From Channallabes apus (taxonomy: Eukaryota > Chordata > Actinopteri > Siluriformes > Clariidae), in NCBI GenBank assembly GCA_030522415.1, contig CM060127.1:8171207-8235206 (forward strand): 64,000 bases of DNA, in the 5' to 3' direction. The position numbers were made by a program, and so were the translations under genes. Positions 10,991 to 21,367 of this stretch are shown piece after piece. Every line of letters begins with the position of its first letter. The first letter of the stretch is position 1. Under the pieces are notes generated by a model. That model was given only the letters and a program-made list of their open reading frames with translations, made no database searches and was not told the origin of the DNA.

Positions 10991-11479
10991 AGTTGTATCA
11001 TCATACTGTGCTGAAATCCTCTATAAATGAAAACAGAATACAGATACAAAATAGACAGCAGTGCAAAAAGTGAGAGCAAGACTGATGTAATGAAAGTCAA
11101 TCGAGACTAAAGTAAATAAATATGACTGTGAACTGTGAACAGGGAATCTGTTATGAAGGAGAGCTACGTGTATAACAGAGAGACCATCATTACCAAGAAT
11201 CCCAGTGATGTTCCCAGACAAACGATTTCCCAAGTCTGTCAGTAGAGCAGAACCAGCTCCAGGGAATCGTGTAGGACCTTTGCTTTTGAGACTCTCTCCA
11301 TTACAGCATATATGATAATACAGCATATATGGCCACCACTGATTGGTAGTGATAAGTCAATGCCACTGGCCTGAAATGAATGATATGGGGGATAGAGACT
11401 GTGATTGAGAAGAAGGGGAAGTGAGAAGTGGAAAGGCAGTAGTAACAGTTTTGGCAAGGCAGTCAAAAATGGTGAGGAA

Positions 11480-12260
11480 CTGGTTTATGTTATTACCTTG
11501 CAGTTTCTCTAAGCTCCATCCTTAAAGGCCTATATCCACCATGAGACTCCATCAGCACACTCCACTCAGTGCTCTTGAAACAGTCCCTCAGGATCTCCTC
11601 AGCCTCAGTAGACCATTCCCTGAATGAATATATTCTGGTTCTTGGCTGGCTCAAAATACAGGGCTTGTACTGGGGGGCATAAGTAGACCAAGTTGTGATC
11701 AGATTTCCCCAGTGGGAGTAAGGGCGTGACTATGTAAGATTCTCTCACACTGGCATACAGCAGATCTAATGTCCTGTTTTTCCACAACTTGATGAAAAGC
11801 AGTGAGAGTAGAATCCAGCATCACATGATTGAAGTCACTAAATATCGACACACAGGCATCAAGCCACCTAATCAAGGTATACTCAAAGAATAATGACATG
11901 CAAGACTTCTGGGAATGTAGTATGGTTGAAGTTTCCTTGCTAGAATTTCAATATCCCTACAGCATACAATATCCTTCACAGTTACATAACCTTGGGTTAC
12001 ACCATATGATGTCAACAAACTGAGCATGCCCTCCTCCTTTGCGCTTACCGCATGACTTACCATATCTGTCCGTCCCCATCCAGTATGTCCCCGGTTAGCC
12101 ATGTTTCTGTAAAGCACATTACATTGCATTATCAGTAGATCTTCTGATCACTGACCAAGGTTGCTTGCCCATCCATCTTGTTGGCAAGCCAGTTCACATC
12201 CCCCATAAAAAGGGAAGGTATAGAGGGCTTGTACCTCAACCGCTTACAGTAGCAGTTAGT
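11480..12260 (-). pseudogene. LINE endonuclease domain relic (CR1/L2/Rex group)
   Basis: Minus-strand reading frames carry, in order, RYKPSIPSLFMGDVNWLANKMD (12240-12170), FTETWLTGDI, SDFNHVMLDSTLTAFHQ (about 11835-11785), NRTLDLLYASVRESY and LGKSDHNLVYL (about 11775-11690), then REWSTEAEEILRDCF. These are landmarks of the apurinic-type endonuclease and linker of fish non-LTR retrotransposons; the SDHN motif is an active-site block. Several frameshifts are present and no reverse transcriptase follows recognisably below 11480. Confidence 0.7.
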
Positions 12261-13530
12261 TTAACCTTTAGCATCGCACCGGCTTTACAGCCTCAATACC
12301 TTTGTCTTAATTCTTCTTAGGCACAGGGCACAGTGGCGGTGTGTTTGTTTTGTTTCAGTACGAGAAGTTCTTCTCTAGAATAAACAAGAAGTTTACAGAT
12401 AGAGTACTTAAACGTAGATGCCATATCCATAGGACATGTAAAGAGCAAAATAGTAAAAACAAAATTAAAGAAATAAACCAAAAGATAGAACACGCGGAGG
12501 AAGCTACTGGACAGTTGCCACTTGCATCGGAGCTGGAAGTAATAATTGGAAACATTACAATTATAATGGGATTTTCATTCATTCAAAATTATTAAAATGT
12601 TACAACATCAAACAAGACAATATCATCATTTGTTTATAGCATTTATGCAAAGTTACTGCCAGAGACACTGCAGCATACTGTTCAGTCTGCTGAGAAATAT
12701 TGACTGCAGTCTGTCTTAACCTCAGAACTGCACAATTTCAGGACCCTAAAGTGAGTGGGAAAGATTGTTCCCGACCCCTCCCACCCTGAACACAAGCTTT
12801 TTGAAAAACTCCTCTCTGGAAAGAGGCTGCAGTTCATCACCAAACCCACTCTGCAGTAGAATAGCTTCCTTCCAGCTGCAGTTGCCCAAATGAACAAGGG
12901 CCAAAACTGCCAGTGACTTTTTAAAAAATGCTTCCAAAGACAAGCATTACACACTTGCACAATATATGCATTCTGCCATATCTCAACCTGCCTGTTTTTG
13001 CACACTGTACTGCTTTTTTTTTTTTTAATCATATGTACAGTTATATGTACAGTAAGAGCATAGACTGGTTAAACATTTTTATACTTATTTTAAAATAGAA
13101 TTCTATAATTTGGACAAAATGTACAGTATGTGAAAACCTACTTGGCAAAAACCTGATACTGGTTTGGAAGTAGTATCAGCAGAATACACATTTTAATTAT
13201 GCATTTAGCTAATGCCATGTAGTCAACATGGCCTAGTGTCATTTTAGTAAAGTAATACTAGCTTTCAAAAGCAACCTACAACCAATAATATTCCAGCATC
13301 ATTAAAATTAATGTTAACACAATGTTTTGGACAATCGAATGGTCCTGCTGGGTCCTTTTTTTTTTTTTTTTTAACTTTTGTGGATAAACTGAAAAAAATC
13401 TTATTAGCACTTTTAAACCAAGGTCAGAATTTCTCCTCAAGTACAGTACAGTATGTTAAATAATATAAATAAAAGTAAAAAATGCTCTGTTTAGGTAAAA
13501 CTTATTAAGTAGAATTAAGAACATTATAAA
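12261..13530. other. Spacer, no gene recognised
   Basis: Contains an overlapping pair of minus-strand frames near 12682-13032 that I do not recognise, a poly-T run at 13013-13026 and scars at 12245, 13048, 13122 and 13442-13453. It may include further LINE 3' sequence beyond recognition. Confidence 0.4.
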
Positions 13531-13640
13531 AAGGCTTAGGCAGTTAAGGCTCTGGGTTACTAATAGGAGGTTTGGGAGTTTGAGCTTCGCCACTGTTGAG
13601 CCCTTGGGCAAGGCGCTTTAACCCAATGCCCATATAATTA
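13531..13640 (+). repeat. tRNA-derived SINE (family B), plus strand
   Basis: GGCTTAGGCAGTTAAGGCTCTGGGTTACT resembles the head of a second fish SINE family, followed by a B-box-like GGGAGTTTGAGCT and TTGAGCCCTTGGGCAAGGCGC. Relatives are at 35612-35732 (minus) and 47225-47400 (plus). Confidence 0.7.
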
Positions 13641-14029
13641 TCACAAGGGAAGCAGATGCATAAAGGATTATTCACAAGAGCAGTGTAGCATGTACAGTAA
13701 AAGTGTGGACTGAAATCGGCATGCAAAGAAAGATGACCATGTGAACCCTGGCTGACCCTCACTTGGGGGTACAATAGACATTATATAAAATATTTTTGGC
13801 AAAGTAAACATAAAATAAAAAATATGTAAAATCTATATTTTTTTGGTTTGCTTCTAGGCAAATGTATATAGGCTGTATACGGTACATACCAGAAATATTC
13901 GACTACATGCAGTAATGGTTCTTACTGTATAATGATTCTGACCTCGGGTGGCTTTTATTAATAATAGTATATTACTAATAATATGTATTAATATTATTAT
14001 GTATATTTACATATAAAATAAATAAGTGG

Positions 14030-14396
14030 GCAGCGCGGTGGTGTAGTGGTTAGCACTGTCGCCTTGCACCTCCAGGGTCTGGGTTCGATTCCCCGGCCAG
14101 GCTCGATTCCCGTCTCTGTGTGCATGGAGTTTGCATGTTCTCCCCGTGCTTGGTGGGTTTCCTCCGGGTACTCCGGTTTCCTCCCACAGTCCAAAAATAT
14201 GCAGGTTAGGCTAATTGGCGTTCCCAAATTGCCCGTAGTGTGTGATTGTGTGAGTGTGTGTATGTGTGTGTGCCCTGCGATGGATTGGCACCCTGTCCAG
14301 GGTGTACCCCGCCTAGTGCCCGAAGTCTCCTGGGATAGGCTCCAGGTCCCCCGCGACCCTGAACACAGGATTAAGCGGTATAGAAGATGAATGAAT
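14030..14396 (+). repeat. tRNA-derived SINE (family A), full length
   Basis: The best-preserved copy: GGCAGCGCGGTGGTGTAGTGGTTAGC head, B-box-like GGTTCGATTCC with a second GGCTCGATTCCCG downstream, core, CACCCTGTCCAGGGTG block, GGATTAAGCGGTATAGAAG and (AATG)n tail. Its near identity with 10163-10531 suggests recent activity. Confidence 0.92.
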
Positions 14397-14556
14397 GAAA
14401 AAAATAAATAAGTTCTGTGTAATTACCATAGTTAAACTGAACGGTATATTTTTTTTTTAAAAAGATTAATTATCATTATTATTTTTTTTTATTGTATGGT
14501 TTATTTGAGTGAACAGCCTTTCTTCAATTTAAATATGGCATGGCATTTATTTATTA

Positions 14557-14666
<110 letters not shown>

Positions 14667-14857
14667 GAGAGAGAGAGACAGACCTTTTTGTTTAAGGAAA
14701 AGACCTTAACAGACCTAAAACACCAACAACAGCATCAAAAGAACATTAACATCTCCATGAACCATATGAGACTTCCACAAGAACCCAATTCCAGATCAGA
14801 AACAGTAAAGGTACAATATACAAAACATTGTTAACCAAATAATTGTCATAGCAACTG

Positions 14858-14858
<1 letters not shown>

Positions 14859-14928
<70 letters not shown>

Positions 14929-14950
14929 GTGTGTGTGTGTGTGTGTGTGT
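14859..14950. repeat. (TA)n then (TG)n microsatellite
   Basis: About 33 TA units followed by about 13 TG units. Confidence 0.98.
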
Positions 14951-15392
14951 TTATTTCCCTGTTATTGCTGCCATTACTTTATTGTTATAAGATATGCAAA
15001 TTTGTCTTAAAATTGCAGTCCGCCGAAAAGTTCCCTTTCTGTATTTTTCCATCAGTGCATTTTTATTATTTGACTTTTCAGATTTGAGGATAGAAAAGAG
15101 GCATGATTATTAAGTCAAATCAAAATGGCACAGCAGGATTTCGTCTTTTCTTTGTGTATTTACTACATCATGTGGCTTAAGCACAGTCCTGCATTAACCC
15201 TGGAGACTCAGCCATTTCAGAGCAACAGTGGGACTGAACCATATCTATAATGATAGTGAATGGAGCCCATTACTGAACCTTGTGTCTGCTCCCTCTAACG
15301 CACACACACGTACTGTACACACATTTTCACCAAAGGATGTAAGATACCTCTGGCTTATCTCTTTCTAAAAAAAAAGAGAAAGGAAAAGTTTA

Positions 15393-15394
<2 letters not shown>

Positions 15395-15463
<69 letters not shown>

Positions 15464-15470
15464 TATATAT
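15395..15470. repeat. (TA)n microsatellite
   Basis: Long alternating TA tract with a TACAGTA scar at its right end (15459-15465). Confidence 0.98.
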
Positions 15471-16785
15471 CTTTACAGCAATACAAGCTACACTTGTGTA
15501 GACATTTACTCCTCCGGCAGGTCAAACATCTAAGAATTTTATTTATTCATTTGAAATACTGTTAAATTGTATTAATTCCACGCATTCCTGTAGTAGCAGT
15601 GCCTACCGTCCAACCGTTTCAAGATGGGTACCAGACTGTTGAAGGAGCTTTGAACTGCCCCAGCTTATGAAGAAGCCCGGAAGAATCCTATTATCAAACT
15701 TCTGTCCTTACTTTCTAGACCTGGGTCATTTCCATGTGTCCAATTAGACAGTGCCCAGAGCAGTAGTCCCTTGAAATCATACGACGGTTCTAGACAATGT
15801 GCCGTCCCTCAAGATCTGTGGCATGCAGCTGTTTTATTGTGCTGGGCACACCAATGGATGAGCAAAATGTTTCTTTTTTCATCACAAACCATAACGCTTG
15901 TTACATAACCAACATATTTTTAGTCTTTTTCAACCCGGAGTGCTTAATTGAGCCCATGATTTTTATACCTTAATACAATTCTTTTTTAAAGAACTCAAGA
16001 GAGTGGCCATTTTAAGTGTTCGAGTGTCCAAGGGCATGATAAAATCAACATCCAAATTAAAATATGAATTTATTTTCCCTAAAGTACTGTATATGAACAA
16101 ATCTTTTTCCACTTTTATATTAAACATTTGTATTGATGGATTTGCTGCAGTCCCAAAATTCTGCTTAGTTTTTAATGCAGTAATTTGGAATGAAATGAAG
16201 GGGCTGTTTATTTCATATACAAGTAAAGACATCCGAGCAAAGGCCACTAACATTATTAGACATAAATGTGCTGGGTGTGCTGGGGTGCTGTACAAGCTGA
16301 TGAAGCAAGAATGAAAGGTTAGCACTCTATCTAGTCAAGGTGAACTAACAGATACATCACACAGCCTTGTGACACAACCATCAGTCCGCTGGGTCCCGAT
16401 TAATCAGCTTCATCCTTCTTGCTTGTCAGTTTTTACAACATTTCAAACCATAATCACTGCCTCAAATATACAAAGCCTGTTTCATTAACAGTTTGGGTTT
16501 TCACTGTGCAATTTTGTACAAATCTTTGTACAATGTTTCTGTATTATCATTATTACCGGATGGATCCCTGCCATAGTTGAGACATTACGTTGTATGCATT
16601 CATACTAAGCACAAAAGATTTAGGAAAAGTAGAAAATAAATAAAATGGTATTTCTGGTTATTTATCAGCCAGTTCCATTCCTTTTCCCATATTTACACAT
16701 CCTGTGCAGTTGCAAAACATGAAAATGGGCCACTTAGAGAAATTATGCCATTAGCTTTCCCTGGCTTCATGTCAATATAGCATTC
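15471..16785. other. Spacer, no gene recognised
   Basis: Unique-looking sequence. Frames of 103 and 120 codons overlap on opposite strands near 16000-16320 but show no family motifs. Ends with a CACTCACTCACTCATTCTC tract near 16785-16806 that resembles a reversed SINE tail. Confidence 0.4.
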
Positions 16786-16822
16786 CACTCACTCACTCAT
16801 TCTCTGTTTCAAAATAATTATC

Positions 16823-17706
16823 ATGATCAGGAATTTATTGCGGGGACCCAACATGGTGGACAAGGTGAAGATCGACACACAGCTATACGTCTCAACAAAA
16901 CCTGATGAGAAAAAACATCTTACTAAAGTTGAGCAATGTGTGTATGACATAAGAAATTGGATGCTAATTAACTTCCTTCTGCTTAATCCGGATAAGACAG
17001 AAGTTCTAGTCATAGGACCGCATACAGCTAGAAGTAAAATCTTAGATCACACCGTAACTTTAGATGGCCTTTCTGTTCCATCAAGTCCGACAGTAAAAGA
17101 CCTCGGCGTGATTATAGATTCCAGCCTTTCATTTGAAGCTCATGTAGATAATATCACCAGGATAGCATTCTTTCACCTCAGAAATATCGCCAAGATAAGA
17201 AATATATTGTCGCTAAACGATGCAGAAAAACTAGTTCATGGTTTTATCACTTCTAGGTTGGACTATTGTAATGCCTTACTGTCTGGTTGTTCTGTTAGGT
17301 GCATAAACAAGCTTCAGCTAGTCCAGAATGCAGCAGCGAGAGTCCTCACTAGAACCAGAAGATATGAGCACATCACCCCTATCCTATCTTCACTGCATTG
17401 GCTCCCTGTGAAATTTCGCATTGATTTTAAAATACTACTCTTGACATATAAGGCATTAAATGGTCTCGCGCCGCAGTATCTGAGCGAACTGCTAGTGTCT
17501 TATGATCCGCCACGCCTACTTCGGTCAAAGGATGCAGGCTGCTTGTCAGTACCGCGTATTATGAAAACTACAGCTGGGGGCAGAGCTTTTTCTTACAAAG
17601 CCCCAAAATTATGGAATCGTCTTCCAAATAGTGTTCGGGACTCAGACACAGTATCAGTGTTTATGTCTAGGCTCAAAACCTATTTATTTAGCCAAGCATT
17701 TTTATA
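16823..17706 (+). pseudogene. L2-type LINE reverse transcriptase, C-terminal part
   Basis: One open frame of 294 codons, with no internal stop, matches the region downstream of the catalytic YADD motif in teleost L2-like LINE ORF2. Landmarks are INFLLLNPDKTEVL, KDLGVIIDSSLSFEAHVD, AFFHLRNIAKIR, ITSRLDYCNALLSG, LQLVQNAAARVL, LHWLPVKFRIDFKILLLTYKALNGLAPQYLSELL and LWNRLPNSVR. These are split here by comma-like breaks only for reading; the frame itself is continuous. It lacks the endonuclease and the RT fingers and palm, so it is a 5'-truncated insertion that cannot be active. The ATG at 16823 is unlikely to be a real start. Confidence 0.92.
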
Positions 17707-18705
17707 AATAGATTTGCCATAAGGTAAAGGAGCAGATCTGGGGGACTCATGGACGTAGACTATTATGGTGAACTGGTATGTTTAGATGCTGTCTTCCTCA
17801 CTCTCATTTGATCACTCAGGTTTGTTGACGGTGAGGTGATTGTTTGCTTTACATATCAGTTCCCCCTCATGTTTGTGTTTCCTTCTGGCTCTCCCTTTTA
17901 GTTATGCTGTCATAGTTAGTCCTGCCGGAGTCCCTGCTTGCACTCTACAGTAAATATACATTCACATTATACATTGTGACTGTGACCATACCTAATTGCA
18001 ATCTCTCCTCCTCTTCTCTTTCTCCCCCTCTTTCTCTTTCCTCTCTCCCCCTGTCTCCCCCTTTCACTCTTTCTCTCTCTCTCTCTCTGTCGAGCTACAC
18101 ATGTCATTGCTGAGCTGCCAGTGATCCAGACTCCCTCTGCCCTCCGGACCTGTCTGATCCATCCTGGTGCCCCGTTTCTGGTTGGAGGTCTCGTCGCATG
18201 GATGCCCCGTGTGTCTCTTTGGGATGCGTCTGGTGTCTGGGGATGATTCTCTCTACTTAGAAGATGGTTCTGGCCTCGACTGGTGTTGTCAGCTGTTTCT
18301 CTGAGGACTTGACAATTCGATAGTTCAGGACTGGAACTTTCTACAAGTCTATCTGAGTCTCCAATAACTACTGGACTCCATTTTACATCGACTATTATAA
18401 CATCAATTAACATCAACTATTATAGCTGAACCTAACACTTAACACTGTATAAATGCAGATCATTTCCTGCTATCTGTTTCACCCAGATGAGGATGGGTTC
18501 CCTGTTGAGTCTGGTTCCTCTCAAGGTTTCTTCCTATTACCATCTCAGGGCTTGCTCACCAGGGACTATCTGAACATTTTGATTCATACACATTCACATT
18601 CCATACAAACTTAAATAATTCTTTTGATTGTGTAAAGCTGTTTTGAGACAATGTCAATTGTTAAAAGCGCTATACAAATAAAACTGAATTGAATTAAATT
18701 GAATT
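16823..18705 (+). mobile_element. 5'-truncated L2-type LINE with 3' UTR
   Basis: After the ORF2 end at 17706 comes about 1 kb of 3' UTR with a CT-rich tract (about 18000-18088). It closes with GATGAGGATGGGTTCCCTG, TTTGAGACAATGTC, GCGCTATACAAATAAA and a (TTGAA)n-type tail at about 18680-18705. The same terminal block recurs at 18763-18980 and 39527-39896. One TACAGTA scar lies in the UTR at 17946. Confidence 0.88.
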
Positions 18706-18710
18706 GATGT

Positions 18711-19111
18711 GACCCCTAGCTGGTGCGCCAACCCATCACAGTGCACAAGCATGCGCATACTCAAGTGAGGATGGGTTACCTGTTGAGTCTGGTTCCTCTC
18801 AAGGTTTCTTCCTATTGCCATCTCAGGGAGTTTTTCCTTGCCACCATCGCCGACACTCTTGGCTTGCTCATCAGGGACAATCTCATTATCATCTAAACAC
18901 ATTTTTCTCACTCATACACACTTTCATAAAATTTCTTTTCATTTTGTGAAGCTGCTTTGAGACAATGACCATTGTTAAAACCTTGAGGAAACTCAGCAAG
19001 CATGGGGAGAACATGAAAACTCTACACACACACAGATCCAAAACAGGACCCGAACTCTTGACCCTGGAGGTGCCCAGCCACAGTATTAATCACTACACCA
19101 TCGTGCCACCT
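18711..19111 (-). repeat. SINE (family A), minus strand, interrupted by an L2 3' fragment
   Basis: SINE sequence at 18711-18760 (GGTGCGCCAACCCATCACAG) is separated from the rest of the same SINE (18981-19111: TGGGGAGAACATG, CCCTGGAGGTGC, reversed head CACTACACCATCGTGCC) by L2 tail sequence at 18763-18980. The middle of the SINE is missing, so rearrangement accompanied the insertion. Confidence 0.65.
18763..18980 (+). mobile_element. L2 LINE 3'-UTR fragment
   Basis: GTGAGGATGGGTTACCTG through CTTTGAGACAATGACC, the same terminal block as the L2 copy just upstream, but lacking the final GCGCTATA...TTGAA tail. Confidence 0.75.
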
Positions 19112-19137
19112 ATTGCATTTAAATATTGACTTATTGT

Positions 19138-19366
19138 CTTCTTCTTGTTCTTCTTCTTCTTCTTTTCATTTGGTTGCATAAATCCACACATTGTTGTAGT
19201 GTCGACTGTAAATGTTCTCAACATAACTGGAGATAATATCAGCTGTTGACACTCAGAGTGAAAGAAATAGATGCTGGTCAGCTACAGTACAACAATCTTT
19301 TAGCTCATCCAAGCATGTGGTCTCTCTCTCTCTCTCTCTCTCTCCCTCCCTCTCTCTCTCTATCTC
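19138..19366. repeat. (CTT)n and (TC)n simple repeats
   Basis: A CTT-rich tract at 19138-19167 and a TC tract at 19321-19366. Confidence 0.85.
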
Positions 19367-20150
19367 TTGTTTACTAAGTGTCTGTGTACTTCAGTCCATG
19401 CATCCAGATTTTCATTTCTAATGTATGCAGATGTGACATTCATATTTATCAAATTTGCCCTTTGCCTCACAGCACACAGCATATTAATAGAAAACAATAC
19501 GAATAAACAAAGTCCTGAACCTCACTCTGTGTTTGTAATGGAACTGTATCGATCAAAGTGCTCAGGCTTTAAATCACACATACAGTACAGATACAGAAAC
19601 ACAGCGTTAAAACTATGCATGACATTCTATAGTTTAGAAACTTTACAGTATAGAAACGCGGATTGCACAATTTCAGTTAAAAGATTTCTGTTGATTTTTT
19701 TAACGCACTCTTAGCAAATGCAAAATGGCAGTGTTGTAAATTTATGCCATGTTACTTTAGTTACATTTAGCTTATCAGTCTATTTCTAAACTCAGCCCTA
19801 GATTTTGGCCTGCCTTTTCAGTCCTGTGTAAGGGAATTGCTTTCCCGTTGCCAAGTCTGTCTTCAGCCTTAATTTACACCAGAAATTTACTGTCCATCTT
19901 GGACAAAAATAATTAATCACCAGCAGATTGGGTCTCTTAATAAAGCAGCTGTGTCCTATTCCTCTAGAGCAAAAGGAACATGGGGATAAATTTACAGTCA
20001 AGACCAGAGTCGTTGATCTGTAGTGAAGTAACTGATGTAGTCGTGCTGAATGCAGCATTCGTAAACTATCACAGTTTGCATACATTTACTGATTGTCCTA
20101 ATTTGACTTGACAGCAGCCACAAATTCTGAACTTTGGAACAAGCTACTGT
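19367..20150. other. Spacer, no gene recognised
   Basis: Single-copy-looking sequence with scars at 19581, 19644 and 20145. A 115-codon frame at 19367-19714 has no recognisable features. Confidence 0.4.
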
Positions 20151-21336
20151 AGTGGTTTTATCTATTGTCTTTCACCTTTCATTTGTCTAAATATTAGGCA
20201 GTGGTGAGTAAGTGGCCAGATGCCTGCTCGGGGTTGTCTTGGAACAGGCAGGTTGGCGTTAACTAACTCCCACATGTACTCATTCTCCGAGCCACCTGAC
20301 CTTGCATTTCAAATGGGCCCCAAGCGAGGATAGCATTAGAATGGACCTTTTACTCATGCTGCTCAATTTTCAAGTCCAGTGAAACCACAATTATTTTGCT
20401 ACTCTTATCCGCTCTTTCAGCGCTTGTGCGGTTTGCTCCAGGGTGACATCAATTTGCATGGCCTCGCGGACCATAAAGGACAACAAATAGCACATGCAGC
20501 GTTCGCTTTTATAAAAGTTGTCTTAATTTAATGAGGTTTCTGTTGCTTTGCTCCAAAAGTTATTAACTTGTTTGTACATCTGCCTGGCTGAATTGATTTC
20601 ATGTCTTGTACAGTACATACGAGAAATTGACTTTTATAAATAATTGGCCTACAGGGACCATGTTTTACAAAGCATTTTTTAAACACTGAGCATTTGCTTA
20701 ATTTGTTCTGTTCCTTAGAGTGTGATGTGAAATCTTCTTACTGGCATCCTCAGTGTGCTAATTGCTATTTTAGTTATTTTAACGTTCTAAACATCCGCTT
20801 TATTTTTTTATTTATTCTAAATTAATTTTAATCACATTTTCAATAAAACGTTGAATAGATCATTTGTTGTTGAAGTCTTTTGTTTAAAATGTTCCAGTGC
20901 GGATCACTTCCTCGAAATGCTCAACAGTATACTGTAGGTTGTTGATATACTGGCCTCCAAAACCGCCTTTGATCTGTTCATGTCAGATTCAGTGAGTTAA
21001 ATGTGGCCCGGAGACTGCACCTGAGACCTGGCTGGAAAGATTATTCTGTGTCAATATTCATTAACCCTGGGCCATTTCCATCGCCGTGCTCTCAGCTGCC
21101 ATGGGAGGCTTTTATCTACAAGGGACTCAGCCTCACCGCCTTGCATTATATTTTCATATTTAACTGCCTGCTCCGACTAACAGCTTCTGTGTGTGCTTTT
21201 AATACGCAATGTTCCACTCTGATGCCTTTAAATGGGAGGAAACTGAAACAGAAATGCTTGTGTCTGCCCTTGGATGCTGGAGGAATATTTCGACAAATTA
21301 TGCGGATGACCATTGCAAATCCTCCAGCCGCAAAAA

Positions 21337-21367
<31 letters not shown>

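Noticed and set aside
12682..13032. Minus-strand frame of 116 codons as a possible LINE C-terminus
   Set aside because: I could not match it to a specific LINE block, so no call is made.
14046..14110. tRNA gene suggested by A- and B-box-like motifs
   Set aside because: The boxes belong to the SINE head; no cloverleaf with a proper acceptor stem and 3' end follows.
15963..16325. Two overlapping antisense frames of 103 and 120 codons
   Set aside because: No domain, no codon-use signal, A+T-rich; treated as chance frames.
17967..18416. Minus-strand frame of 149 codons rich in Arg and Glu
   Set aside because: It is the antisense of the CT-rich L2 3' UTR.
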